Below, in pieces: positions 22,246-33,630 of a DNA stretch of 64,000 bases. Under the pieces are notes generated by a model. The model did not search any database. It saw nothing but the letters and a program-made list of their open reading frames with translations, and was not told the DNA's origin. The position numbers and the translations under genes were made by a program. The first letter of the stretch is position 1; each line of letters begins with the position of its first letter. Source of the stretch: Physcomitrium patens (lineage: Eukaryota; Streptophyta; Bryopsida; Funariales; Funariaceae); assembly GCF_000002425.4 (NCBI RefSeq), contig NC_037265.1:1222835-1286834 (forward strand), in the 5' to 3' direction.

Positions 22246-23418
22246 AAGTATTTGTTAATTTGTTTTTAGATTTTTTTATTTTTAGAATGTTAACATGATT
22301 TTCTATATTTTATCTCTTGTCTCCATATAGTTTGTCTTTTTTATTTTTTATTTATTTAGATGTCTGTCTAAGGATCTTGTCTAAATACCATATTATTAGG
22401 TTGCTACTAGATTTTCTGAAAATATTTATTTATTTATTACAAGTATTGTTAAAATATTAAAAATTGGTTTTGAGAATATTACATTGTTATATAATGAAGT
22501 GATGCAAGTATCATTTCTTCACAATGGTCATTTCACCTATTGATTTTGAAATGTATAAATATCTATTTAACCTATCAATTTGCTTTGCATCTTATCATAT
22601 TTCTTTCTTAATCTATACACAAAGTATTTGAAGAAAATTTGTAGAATTGAATCTATGGTGAGAAATTTTTCATGGAACAATATTATCTTCTAAACTAAAT
22701 CCAATTTTTTAAAAATATTTATTGTCTACCTTAAAAAAAACTAGTATTAGAACTATTGAAGTAAAAGTGGCCACCAAATCATTACTTGCTAAATAGGTTG
22801 TAGGCACCTTTAAACTTCGTAAGGTAAATATCTATCTATATCTTAGATATTAGTTAATACTTGCAAGATCAACCATATTTAGAATATAACAACCAGATTG
22901 TCTTTAGGCTTTTATTGACTTTGGATTTAGAATTCTCTTTGTAATAACTTTAAATTTGATATTCAAATAATATATATATATAAAATTTATATTGATTGGA
23001 AATCATTTTTTCAACATGTAAGAAAGTAGAATGAAGAAATTATGTATAATTTTTAAAATTTAAGATTTAAGATTTGTAATTTAAAGTTGAAGATTTTTAG
23101 GATTTAAAATCTAGGATTTAAGAATTTGAAATTTAAGAATTTAGAATTAGAAAGGTGTGCTTAATATTGTAAAGAAAATATTTTGAAATATTATCAAGAA
23201 AATAGCAAAAATTTTATTTTCCCAAAAAAGAATACAAATAAAACTCTTAGAATTTAAAATTTTTTATAATAAAATATTTTTTATTTTTTTATTTTTTTAT
23301 TTTTATTTTTTATAATAAAGTCTAAATCTTCTTATACTAATCTTGTCACTTAAATTCTTTAGCAATTTATTAATTTTATCTCAGTTATTTTTTTAATTTT
23401 TATATATTTTTATTTTTC

Positions 23419-23463
<45 letters not shown>

Positions 23464-24960
23464 ATATATATATTTATAGAATTTCTTCTACTAATCATAC
23501 TTTTATACACATGTGTGAAAAAAATGACCCCTTTCATCTTCTAAAAGATTGCATAACCTTACCAAGATCTTCTATTTCAATGTGCCTATTCTAATAACTA
23601 CATAAACTATCAATAAATAGCTTTATAATTTCTCTTCTTTACTACTATCACTAACACTAATTCCAACTAGTTTTAGACTATAATAGATATTCTATAAAAA
23701 TTATTACAATTATATATATATATATATATATAAATTAGGTTCTAATACAGATAATGTTGTTTTTTTAAAAATAAATTCTTTTTACATTATATACTTCCAC
23801 TTATGTTTAATTTATAGTTAACATCCTTTTTAATATCTTGTATTACTATATTAAACATTACTTCTATATATATTTGAAAACCTCTAATTTTTCTTATATT
23901 TTGTTTTAAAAAAATAATATTTATATTTGTTTTTAATATTGCAAAAAAATATCTTCCAATAACACTAATCATGACCTTGCTATTTATAAACTACTATTTT
24001 TTTGTGTACAAGAGTCTTCTCTAGAAGACACTTTAAAAATTTTAGGACATAATATTGGAAATTTCATTCATGGAAGTTTAATTGATAGTCTTAAGACAAT
24101 TCAACACTTTACTAGACTTTAATTTTGGTTGAGTGATATGAATAAAAATCTTTATATGAATGCATGATTACTTAGTATTTTTTATTTTAATTTTTATAAA
24201 AAATTTAATTAAATTATAAAACAAATATTTTGTTAATTTACAAAATTATGCACAAGTTCTAATACTTGGCCTAGAAAATGCTAATCTTAAGAACTTGAGC
24301 TCATGTTTGGAAATCAATCGACGTTATGTATGGATCAAATTACTTGTAATGCTTCTACAATATTCCTTCTACAATTTCTACTTACCATACTTATTGTGCA
24401 TCTTCTTTGCATATACCATGTTGTCAATTTTTCATTATGAGGCCATTCCAAGCTTTGTCAATACATCAAATATTCACTTATTAAGACTTAAAAATAATTT
24501 AGTGTAATTAATTAGATATCGTAAAATTTTTACATATAAATTAATATTAATTAATTAATATAAATTAAATATTATATATTATAGTCTGATTTAAATTATA
24601 AATTTGTTAATTAATTAAACTTCATCCATCCATCTAATCAAAATTTATCCAACCTATATTCATCCAATTTATGTAATAGATTTTTTTTTTTTTTTTTTTT
24701 TTTTTAATCAATTTTTCATCTATAAAATATATCACATTTAAATTGATAACTTTATCTAAGTATTATATCTATCTAAAATTTTATCTATTAATTTAATTAT
24801 TTATTGAAATTATCCTTTACATCCTTTATAGCCTTTCATCCAAGTTTCATTCATAGTAATTGATTAATGACCTAACAAAATCATCCAAGTATGAACAAAA
24901 AGAGTTTGACATTCTAAACCTATTGCTATATCTATTTTAAGACTACTATTTCAATATTGT
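21606..24960. other. AT-rich intergenic stretch with microsatellites
   Basis: From 21606 to about 22100 the sequence is moderately balanced and is probably the PRD3 3' region. After that it is very AT-rich, with (AT)n at 22209-22242, 23421-23473 and 23711-23732, a T run at 24680-24705 and degenerate 7-bp repeats at 23052-23150. An open 70-codon frame at 24295-24507 has no recognisable motif and I do not call it a gene. Confidence 0.55.
23052..23150 (+). repeat. Degenerate 7-bp repeats resembling TTTAGGG
   Basis: Roughly twelve tandem words such as TTTAAGA, TTTAAGA, TTTAAAG, TCTAGGA and TTTAAGAA follow each other at 7-8 bp spacing. They are what plant telomere repeat TTTAGGG would become under G-to-A change. 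Simple AT slippage could give the same look. Confidence 0.3.
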
Positions 24961-24964
24961 ATGG

Positions 24965-25168
24965 AGTTAACTTGTTCTTCAAGCTACCAACACATAGTTA
25001 ACTTATTGGTCAAGTTTTCAACCTACAAACACATCTAAAGTCAAAACCGCATCTATAAAGCTTCTAGGAAGCTTCACTAAAAGTCTTTATGAAATTAATC
25101 TATATTTATCTACTTCTATCTAATCATGTAGATATTTATTGAGGTAAATATATATGTCCATGACATTA
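24965..25168 (-). repeat. Truncated 3' LTR of copy B
   Basis: Matches 30871-31075: 'ttaacttattggtcaagttt', 'cacatctaaagtcaaaacc', 'gcatctataaagcttcta', 'gaaattaatctat', 'tacttctatctaatcatg' and an end at 'tccatgaca'. On the minus strand it starts TGTCATGGA. The U3/R portion beyond 24965 is missing. Confidence 0.8.
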
Positions 25169-25206
25169 TCTCTCTTTCTAGGGATGAGTTGTATGAAGAA
25201 CAATCT

Positions 25207-25629
25207 TCATATGTTGAGAAAGTCCATGATGCGACAAATTATATTTGCCACATACTCTGATCTTTGTTCTCTTTGAAGATAGTTGATAGGCCCTCTCAAT
25301 CATTGATAGTGTTCTATACTAGGACGAGAAGACCACCCTGTTATTTTGTCGTTGTTGAGGCCTTCATAACTTCCTTCAAATAAAAAATTGGAAACACCAT
25401 TAGGAGTTCTTCCTACCTCAAATAAAATCAACAAATAGTGGGAGTCTCTTCCAAGGTCATGATACCAAATATGTTGTATCTCGCCATCTATTCAAGGAAA
25501 GACATGTCATTCTTGAGGATCTTCATCTCAATTTCATCATCTTGAAGGTTGTGACAATTGCAATGTCTCATTAGGTAAGTTTGAAAATGAAAGCTCTTGA
25601 GTTGAATTTGTTGGTCGTTGGTTCTCCAT
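25207..25629 (-). pseudogene. ORF3: conserved extra frame of the chromovirus, copy B
   Basis: From ATG (25627-25629) to TGA (25207-25209) is 423 nt, or 140 codons plus stop, with no net indel against copy C. The frame reads MENQRPTNSTQELSFSNLPN, ETLQLSQPSR, DEDPQE, IDGEIQHIWYHDLGRDSHYL, LILFEVGRTPNGVSNFLFEG, SYEGLNNDK, IEHYQ-stop-LRGPINYLQ, REQRSEYVANIICRIMDFLNI and stop. Internal TGAs sit where CGA or TGG is expected; the QWL of copy C is Q-stop-L here. It lies about 175 bp after the chromodomain and about 40 bp before the LTR. Function unknown. Its position is where some LTR elements keep an envelope-like or accessory gene. Confidence 0.68.
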
Positions 25630-25799
25630 CTCTTTAGGGTCACAAATATACATCAACTACGAAAAAAGATAGAAAGTAGAATGTTATCTTCTTTTGATCT
25701 TGTTTCTTTTATAGCGAAGATTTTCTATTCTTTATCTTGGTTTTGATGGATTTCGTTGATGAAAAGCTTCAACTTTCTTTGTTGCATTTATAAGATTCT

Positions 25800-25925
25800 T
25801 TCATGGCTCCCATGTGCATTCACTAATATCATATCCGCATGAATAAACAAGATATTTCAACCTATTTTGGTGCTGTCTTGAGTCTAAGACTTATTTTACC
25901 TCGAATTCTTGATTATTATTTACTT
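25800..25925 (-). pseudogene. Chromodomain, copy B
   Basis: The frame reads NNNQEFEVK-stop-VLDSRQHQNRLKYLVYSCGYDIS, then ECTWEP. The start (EFEVEEVLDSR), the LxYLV strand and the Y-DxxExTWEP end are the chromodomain hallmarks. The stop is a GAA-to-TAA-type change, and HW has become YS. It comes straight after the integrase end (HVSLLEPYKT-like text at 25960-25990). Confidence 0.85.
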
Positions 25926-26179
25926 CTATATGAGGAGGTGGCATTTGTCTTCTTCTCAAAATATTCATTGTCTTATATGGCTCAAGAAGGGACATGTGAA
26001 ATATAGGGTGGATCTTCATAGACCTTGGAAGATGTAATCGATAAGCAACATGATTGAATTATTCACAAATAGAAAAAAGTCCCAACCTACAATAGTCCAA
26101 CTTATTACAATGATAAGTAATCTTGATATTGTGATGAAGTAATCATACCTTGTCAACTATGTTGAATTGTAGTTGTTCC

Positions 26180-27180
26180 TTGTGATAGGCATCCATATTA
26201 GTCTTTTGTCATCTTTGAGCTTCTTTTAATTGTATCTTTATTATTACATGTAGCTTTGACAAATGATTTGCTAAATCTTTTGCCGAAGGATTATTAACTT
26301 TTAAAAAGTTAAAAGTATCAAATCATGGATGATAACCATAATTAGTAAAAAAAGGTATTTTTTGAGTAGAAGAATGTATTAAATTATTGTATGCAAACTT
26401 TGCCAATGGCAAAAGAGTTGTTCAATCATCTTGATGATAGTTGATGGTACACCTCAAATATTATTCCAAAATTTGATTCACCCATTTTCTTTGCCTATCA
26501 TTTTGAGGATAAAAAGCCAAAAAAAGCTTTATATCTATCTTTGAAATCTTGAATTAGATTCTCCAAAATCTTGATACATATTGAATCTTCCTATTTGATA
26601 TAATATCCTTTGGCAATGCATAATAGCGATAGATATTGTTGATAAAAACTTTAGCTATTTTTTTACTTAAAATAGATTTTATACATAGTATAAAATGTAC
26701 TATTTTGATGAAGCGATCTATGGTTAGGAATATGAAATCATATGAATCTAAGACTAAAATATTTGTGATAAATTCCATAGAAAAAAAAGACTATAGTTGT
26801 TTTGGAATAGGTAACAACTGAAGAAGTCTATAAGGTTGATGATGAGGAGTTTTAGATCTTGAATAAGTATTGCATGATTGTACAAAGTCTTCGACTACCT
26901 TCCACATTTGAGGTTATCAAAAATCTCTTAATATTAACTTAAAAGTCTTGTTGTATCCAAAATATCTAATTATTAGAAAATCATGACAAGCTTGAAGGAC
27001 ACGTAATTGTGCCATGCCTTTTGGAATATATAGGCAATCATTGAAATATAGTAGGTTATTTTTGAACTCAAAATTTGAAGTATCATAGGAGTTAGAGGAA
27101 GTATTCTTGATATCATGAACAAGAGGATTAGATGACATACTTGATTGAATTTGCTTCACAAAGATTGAATCAATAGTCAA
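26180..27180 (-). pseudogene. Integrase, copy B
   Basis: Open pieces at 26917-27180 (SNSYDTSNFEFKNNLLYFND, then LYIPKGMAQLRVLQACHDFL) and 26554-26778 (MEFITNILVLDSYDFIFLTI, then DRFIKIVHFILCIK). They cover the N-terminal zinc-binding side and the catalytic core. The core Asp in IDRF is visible, and the second-Asp region reads ISNRKIQYVS where SDRGPQFVS is usual. Several stops and frameshifts are present. Confidence 0.8.
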
Positions 27181-27311
27181 TGTTGATTTTATTGCTCAAA
27201 GATGAAAATATTTGGGCTTTAAGAGAATCATTTTTTGTTGATCAAAAGATGCATCTCCTTCTTTTGGTACAAGATAAGTATATCTAGAAAGGGCATTTGA
27301 TAGACCTTGTT

Positions 27312-27656
27312 TCAATAAGTGATGTTGAAATCGAATCTGGATAAAGATATGCTCCAACAGGCTTGACAACCATTCAAAACATGTATTGACATGAAATACT
27401 CAAGGTTCTTATGATTTGTATACATGGTGATTGGACTTGAGGCACCTTTTAGATAATGATGCCATTCTTGAAATGAATCTATGATTACAAGGAAGTCTTT
27501 GTCATAGATCTCATATTTAATCTTAGCTATTGAAAATTTCTTGGAATAGAAAGCTATTGAGTGGAGTATGTCATCTATTCCCATTTGTGACAACACGACA
27601 CGTATAACAGAGTCTGATGTGTTTGTTTCTATAAAAAATACCTTAGAGAAGTCCAC
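27312..27656 (-). pseudogene. RNase H, copy B
   Basis: A 114-codon open frame: MDFSKVFFIETNTSDSVIRV, LSQMG, IAFYSKKFSIAKIKYEIYDK, DFLVIIDSFQEWHHYLKGA, MYTNHKNLEYF, LNGCQACWS and LSRFDFNITY. This is a complete Gypsy RNase H with the YxxYDKDFL and TNHKNL (usually TDHKNL) motifs. The first catalytic Asp position reads Asn (ETN for ETD), and the last Asp is also Asn, so both have decayed by G-to-A. Confidence 0.85.
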
Positions 27657-27699
27657 GCAATGTAAGATTGGTGTAGAAGTAAACTTCTTCTTTAAAGCA

Positions 27700-28600
27700 T
27701 CAAATGATGCTTTTGTTTCTTTATTCCACTCGAGTTTGTCTTAACAAGTCAAACATATAAGTGGAGTTGCAACTTGAAAAAAGGTCTTAATGAAGATTTA
27801 ATAGTAATTAGCAAAGGCTAAAAAGCATTATATATCTCATACTAATCTTGAAATCTTTCAATCTATAATAGTTTGAACCTTCTTGGAATCCATCATAAGG
27901 CCTTTGTTGGAAATAATGTACCCTAAAAAGTCAACTTGAATAGTGTGGAATACACACTTTTTTAACTTGGCATATAATCGTGTATCTCTAAGTTTTTGTA
28001 ACTTACAACAAACATGAAGTTTATGTTTTTTGTATTCTTAGAGTAGATTAGAATATTATCTAAATATCAAACGACAAAATCATCTAAAAACTCACAAAAA
28101 ATCATCATTTATAAGATGTTGAAAAGCAGTCAGTGCATTCGTGAGTCCAAAAGGCATCACATCATATTCAAAATGTCCATACCTAGTTCAAGAAGGAGTC
28201 TTCTATTCATCTCCTTCTTTGATACGAAATAAGTTGTATGCTCCTCATAGATCTATTTTGATATAGATCTTTGCTTGATTGAGTTGGTCAAGAAGTCTTG
28301 AAATCAAAAATAAAGGATATCTATTTTTAATGGTAATCTTATTGAGTCCTCGATAATCCATACACATCTACATAGATCTGTCTTTCTTCTTCATAAATTA
28401 GATAGGAGCCCCAGTTGAAGATTTAGAATAGTGTATGAAATTTTTTGCCAAGTTTTTATCAATGTATTCTTTTAATGCAACCAACTCATTTTGCAATAAG
28501 TTATAGATTGGTCCAAATGGTGGTTGAGCTCCTTCTTATAGATCAATTGAACAATCATAAGATTGATGCTTTGGAAGAATATTTGCATTCTTCATTTCGA
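27700..28600 (-). pseudogene. Reverse transcriptase, copy B
   Basis: RT text in interrupted frames on the minus strand. At 28180-28450 it corresponds to the [20 protein letters not shown] and AYNLFRIKEGDE blocks. At 28080-28160 the [20 protein letters not shown] block is found ('aaaaggcatcacatcatatt' on the plus strand). The connection at 27770-27960 includes PNKGLMMDSKKVQTI-like text. Splits come from stops and small indels. Confidence 0.75.
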
Positions 28601-28622
28601 AAATGTCTTAGAATTCTTGATG

Positions 28623-29110
28623 TTAGCTAAGAATACCACTTGACATTTTTTCACCATTAGAAATGGACATAGCATATATAACAAAAGATGATCCTTCTTT
28701 TGTACCATGCATGAAAGCTCTCACTTCTATTAGTAAAGGTTTTGATGTACTAGACTTTTGTACTTCTACTTCATAAACTCGATCTTGGATTATACTACTA
28801 AAAAAGTTAAGGTTACAAGAAATCCAATTTATTTGAGGGTTATATTTTTTTAGCCATAATAATCCTAAAATAATTAGATTAGAAGGAGATCTTATTACAT
28901 TAAATACTATTATGATGTTATGATGTTTAATTGTTATATCTAAAGGAGTAGTGTTATGGGTAATATTTTCAGAAGACAACAAACAATTATCTATGATTTC
29001 TATATGTACAAATTTAGTTTTCTTGACTAAAGGTATTTTTTGATTTTTGACAAAATCTTTATCTATAAAACAGGTTGAAGCTCCTAAATCTTATAAGGAA
29101 AAGATTTTGT
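28623..29110 (-). pseudogene. Retropepsin domain, copy B
   Basis: The frame reads DLGASTCFIDKDFVKNQKIP, LVKKTKFVHIEIIDN, LLSSENITHN, FNVIRSPSNLIILGLLWLKK and YNPQINW. The triad is D-L-G instead of D-S-G, a single TCA-to-TTA change. The fold-defining ILGLLWL after the second strand is intact. The open part is 119 codons (28623-28982). Confidence 0.8.
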
Positions 29111-29289
29111 GATTTTTAGGTCCTAAATATATATCTATTATAAAACAAGGTGAAAGGTGTGAAAAGAGAATATAACCTTGATTAGGTGTTGCATATGATT
29201 TCAGCCGCACGACCCCTATTATAGCTAGAAAAACTTATTTTTTGACACATTATCTTCTTTGGTAATTGTACTCTTTATTTTGTAATTAC

Positions 29290-30286
29290 GTTGCTTCTTT
29301 CAAAAATATCAAGCAGTGTGCTTAGCTTCTCCACAATATAAATACAAACCTTCTTAGTGACATTGAGCCTTTTCCTACTTTGTTAGAGGTTTAAAATGTA
29401 TTATATCAATTTGAATTGGTTCCGGCCTTGATGAATACGTTTTAAGAAACTTGGAAGCTTTTGCCATTACTTGACTTATTCTTCTTGAGCCAAGTCTTTG
29501 TTCTTGGCGCCTTTCAAATAATCAATTGTCGCATGTAATGGCTTAAGAAATAAATTATTCCAAAGATTTTGCTTCTAGCATTGTTAATAATAAATCTTTA
29601 ATACTATCCTTCAATCCATATCAAAATTGATTGATAAGTGCTTTTTCATTCCAGTCCATATTATAAGCAAGGTTTTAGAATTCAACAGTATATGTGGTGG
29701 TTGATTGTGATCATTATTGTAAAGATACGAGTTTGGTCTCTACTACTTATTCTTGATTACTTTCTCCAAATGTGGCCATAAAAACTTCTAAGAAAGAATT
29801 CAAATCATAAAAGAGTCGCAAATTTTTTTTCATTAAAGGTGCAAATAAAGAAAAAACACTTCTTGATAGAAGTACGCCTATGAATCCGACTTGAATAAAT
29901 CCATTAGAATATTGAAAAGGATGCAACCTTAGATAGAGCTTGACTTATAGCAATAATCCTTGAAATTTTGATCTTGTTCCATCAAACTTCTTAGGCATAT
30001 TAATCCTTGTCCTTGTCATAATTACAAAAGCAAAACTCCTTAAATTTGGTTGTAACTTTGATCTATTTGCTTCCTTCAATTGCACAACTTCTTGTCATAG
30101 ACTTTGAACTTCTTCCATCGATGTAGGCATAGTACTTCCATGTTTCACATTAGAAATACATAAGATTTTCACTCTAAGAGTGTTGTCAAGTTCATGAAGA
30201 TCTGGAATAGTTGCAAATCTATTCTCACTTTTGTTAGGAATAACATCCATAATCTTTCCTTCTATAGGCAACTCAAACAAATCCAA
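29290..30286 (-). pseudogene. gag with zinc knuckle, copy B
   Basis: Starts MDLFELPIEGKIMDVIPN, an open 63 codons to 30095. A TAG, then VVQLKEANRSKLQPN, MPKKFDGTRSKFQGLLL, FIQVGFIGVLLSRSVFSLFA, LMKKNLRLFYDLNSFLEVFM, MDWNEKALINQF and KPLTK-stop-EKAQCH follow. It ends GLYLYCGEAKHTA in the nucleocapsid knuckle, first Cys replaced by Tyr. The N-terminal arm differs from the gag arms at 3480 and 5287, which suggests two subfamilies. Confidence 0.75.
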
Positions 30287-30303
30287 AAAGTTAAATTAGA
30301 GGA

Positions 30304-30480
30304 GGATAATCCATAACTTCAAATAAAAATTTCCACAAAAAAGGATAATCCACTCTCTTTAAGGAAAGATCAATGTTAGAAAATAAGATTTTTATTTTTA
30401 TTTTTATTATTTTTTTGTTTAAAAGGTGGGTAGTCCGTAACCTTCAAAATACAACAATACAAGTGGCATAATCCACTCAC
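30304..30480 (-). repeat. Leader repeats GGATAATCC(ACTC) next to the 5' LTR
   Basis: Four related words lie between gag and LTR: ggataatccat (304-314), ggataatccactc (343-355), ggtgggtagtccgtaac (425-441) and ggcataatccactcac (465-480). Remnant A keeps gataatccac near 3829. The position, just inside the LTR, is that of primer binding or packaging signals. Confidence 0.45.
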
Positions 30481-30489
30481 TTATAAAAT

Positions 30490-31075
30490 AAGATAGAAAT
30501 AATATGTTAGCACTCTTGTCAAATTATCAAGGATATAAATCTCAAAGAAAGAGAATCTCCGATACACTCTTGTGTCACTGAAGAAAACTAGAAAGTCATT
30601 CAAAAGATAATATAATATTAGTTAGTATGGCTATTGCCAAAAACAAGAAGACTAGAAAGTCTTGAAACAAGACTAATGACTAAAACGACATTGACAAGAA
30701 TAAAGAAGACTTCACTCTTGTGTCCATATATACTCTTAACTAGAAGCTATGTGGCAATGTTCCATAAGACCTCCAAAATATGTTGACTTTGCTAGCCACA
30801 TATCTTAACTTGCAAGACAAGTTATCTATGTATGTGTCACATGGTAAGCTTGTTCCACAAGCTATTATATAGAGTTAACTTATTCTACAAGCTATTAATA
30901 GGTGGTTAACTTATTAGTCAAGTTTTCAACCTAAAAATACATCTAAAGTCAAAACCACATCTATAAAGCTTCTAGAAAGCTTCACTAAAAGATTTTATGA
31001 AATTAATCTATACTTACCTACTTCTACTTAATCATATAAGTAATTATTGAGATAAATGTATATGTTTGTGAGAAT
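30490..31075 (-). repeat. 5' LTR of copy B
   Basis: About 585 bp. Its inner edge lies around 'gttagcactcttgtcaaatt', and its outer end is at 'tatgtttgtgaga' (31075). It contains a TATA-like TATATATGGAC on the minus strand (30725-30737) and, downstream in transcription, 'gaagtcttctttattcttgt'. All blocks recur in the plus-strand solo LTR at 13938-14480. Confidence 0.82.
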
Positions 31076-32115
31076 ATATATGCTTTATATTTTACCTTCA
31101 TATTTGATTCTATGCCTTAGCTATTGTTTCTAAAATTTGATGCCTTAATCTTCTTCATCTTATCTCTTAAAATTGTGCTTTCTCTTAATAACTTGAAATT
31201 GGAGGCAATAGATCTTCTACTACAAGAATTAGTACTCCTATCAAGTCTTAGATTCAATCTAAGCAATTTTTAGATTTTTAAAAATTATACTTTATTAAAA
31301 CTTTAAAAAATTAAAATAAATCTCTTATTTTTTTGAGCTTATGAGCAATTAAGAATAATCTTCTAAAATTGAAATACCAAATTATAAAAATAATATACCA
31401 TCTTTCAAAAAATTAGAGATTTCTTCCTTATCTAAGATCTAAATTTTAAAATTTTACCATCTTATTATATATAAAAAATTTCTTTTTTAAACTGAATTTC
31501 TAATTATTAATTTTTGAAATTGAGAAGAAATAGAAAAAGATCAAAGCCACTTACAAAACCCAGTGAATAATTAGCATGACTTTATCTTTTTTTTTTTTTT
31601 TTTTTTTTTTTAGAAAAAAAAAAGATGTATCAACCAAATAAGCCTATGAGTCTACTTATATTCTTATCTTAGACCTAAGGATGGCAACCATATTTCTACT
31701 CTTGAATCTAAAAGAATTCAATTAAGATCCACAATCTTTATTGATTTAAGAATCAAAATCCGAAATCAAGGCTAATGGCCATCATTATGAGCCTTAGAAA
31801 AAATAGTTGGGCAAAATGACTTCACCATTGTATTTAAAAAATATTTTCTAATAAGGATTGATTATAAATATACTTTAACTTAGAAAAATATGTAATACTT
31901 ATAAAAATTAAAAATATGCTAATTTAGATTGAATTCAAGTTATTTCTAAATTACTTCTAACATACTTCTATCTTACTTATGATATTTTTATTTATATATT
32001 TAGATTAAAATATTATATAATTAAAAAATAATATAAAATATTTAATAATAAATTAATATAAAATTTATTATATTCACATAAGAATAAAAATTTAAATAAT
32101 ATAATTAAAAAATAT
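31076..32115. other. AT-rich stretch, no gene seen
   Basis: Decayed sequence with a T homopolymer at 31590-31611. I see no motif in any frame. Confidence 0.5.
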
Positions 32116-32525
32116 TTTTAAAGCTCTTAAAAATAGACTAGAAGGAAAAAAACATTGACAAGAGTGAAGGAGGCTTCACTCTCACTTCCATATATATTAT
32201 CTAATTAAAGAACTACGTAGCAAAGTTGTATATGTCTCATGTCACTTGTCTAACTTGCAAGACATATGTCTAATTTATAGGATAAATTTTTGACATGCAA
32301 TTCATATAGCCAACTTATATCACAAGTGGTCAACATGTATAATATGTGGTGAATTTTTGGCCAAAATTTTAACACATCAATCACCTATATATACATGTAA
32401 AGTCAAATCTACATCTACAAAGTTTTAAGAAGCTTTGCAATAATATATTAATAATTTAATCTACTTTTAATTATTTCTATTCATTCTTATCTATCTAAAT
32501 AAATATATTAATAAATATAAATATT
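32116..32525 (-). repeat. Chromovirus LTR fragment
   Basis: Minus-oriented LTR of the same family: 'aaaaacattgacaagagtga', 'aggcttcactctcacttcca', 'tatatattatctaatta', 'acttgcaagacatatg', 'acatgtaaagtcaaatct' and 'acatctacaaagttttaaga'. No internal domain is attached. Confidence 0.75.
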
Positions 32526-32625
32526 TTTAATACCACCTTACTTATAAAGACATGAATTTTAATAATATGTTGTAAGTTCTTTAAGTTCATAATATATTAA
32601 TAATAATTTGTAGGAAGAAATAAAA

Positions 32626-32900
32626 AATATATAATAATATGTTATAAATATACATATTTAGATTGGAAGTATATAATAATATGTGGAAATAAATAATAAT
32701 ATGTGGGACTCACACATACCCAATCTAAATATGTAAATAAAAAATATATAATAATATGTTATAAATATACATATTTAGATTGGATATGTGTGAGTCCCAC
32801 AAATTTATTGTAAATATATATATTTAGATTGGAAATATATAATAATATGTTGTAAATATACATATTTAGATTAAGTATGTATGAGTCCCACAAATTCATC
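32626..32900. repeat. Short tandem units with a 33-bp inverted repeat
   Basis: The word 'atatataataatatgttata' plus 'aatatacatatttagattgg' recurs four times. Arms 32703-32735 and 32768-32800 are inverted copies with one mismatch (gtgggactcacacata... against ...tatgtgtgagtcccac), around a 32-bp AT loop. A third direct copy with two or three changes is at 32855-32888. The arms are far less diverged than their surroundings. They could form a hairpin, or mark a small MITE. Confidence 0.6.
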
Positions 32901-33289
32901 ATAATTAGTGGATTAATTAAAAATATAATTTTAAATCATTTAATTATACAAATATTAAGATTAGAGAGTTTTTTTGACTTTCTAAGTATTTATTATAACT
33001 TAGAAGTATTTATAAGTTGCAAAAATCTTATTAGAAGGAAAGTTATAGAAAAAGAGTCTTAATAAGTCTTGGAGGAAATTATCTTAGTTATTTTAATATT
33101 TTTTTTTATTGTTAAGTATTAAGAATTAATTATTGAGATCAATGTCTTCATTGGCTTTCTATCTAAATTTATTATAGCCTTATATGGATAGTGGTATTAT
33201 AGAAATATTATAAGATTTTTTAGAATTTATTTATAATTTATTTAAGATTTTTTTATGAATTTTTAGAGAAAATTTCAAGACCTTGGTAA

Positions 33290-33630
33290 AATTGAGTTTT
33301 ACCACCTTGAGAGCCATTATGAAGAAATAAAGCAAGATTTGAATACTATGCAAGGTTTTTAGGCTAATTGGGTGTTTTTGAACACCATGGTGAAGTCAAA
33401 AATGCAAAAAAAGTAGTTTTACTAGTAGAAAATAGGAGGACCAGCAGCTAGTGTAGTCCTTGTAGGAAGAGAGGTGCACAATTCCCATGTAGGTAGTAGC
33501 ACCTTGGGTGTAGGTAGGAAGATAAGACTATGGCCTCAAGGCCTCTTTAGACAACTCAATATACACTACTTGTGAGCCTTGGTGAGGCTCGAACTCTTGA
33601 TTTCTTAAGCAAGTTATCCTTGAGGTAAAA
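33290..33630 (-). mobile_element. Possible tRNA-derived SINE
   Basis: On the minus strand, 33628-33580 holds a Pol III-like pair: box A-like TACCTCAAGGATA and, about 25 nt later, box B-like GAGTTCGAGCCTC, the spacing seen in tRNA genes. The following 280 bp (down to about 33290) is more GC-rich and less decayed than its flanks, and has no reading frame. A folded tRNA is not evident, so a tRNA-headed SINE is the best reading. Chance box similarity remains possible. Confidence 0.35.

Larger units (their letters stand above)
24965..31075 (-). mobile_element. Chromovirus copy B, nearly full length
   Basis: Best-preserved Gypsy copy, 6.1 kb. Read from the right on the minus strand: 5' LTR (30490-31075), leader with repeated GGATAATCCAC words, gag (29380-30286), zinc knuckle, protease (28623-29110), RT (27700-28600), RNase H (27312-27656), integrase (26180-27150), chromodomain (25800-25925), ORF3 (25207-25629), and 3' LTR truncated at its far end (24965-25168). 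Open pieces of 60-120 codons survive. LTR-to-LTR differences are many, so the insertion is old. Protein wording is closest to fungal/moss-type chromoviruses (EWHHYLKGA, then HKNLEYF). That placement is from memory of the family and is not computed. Confidence 0.88.
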
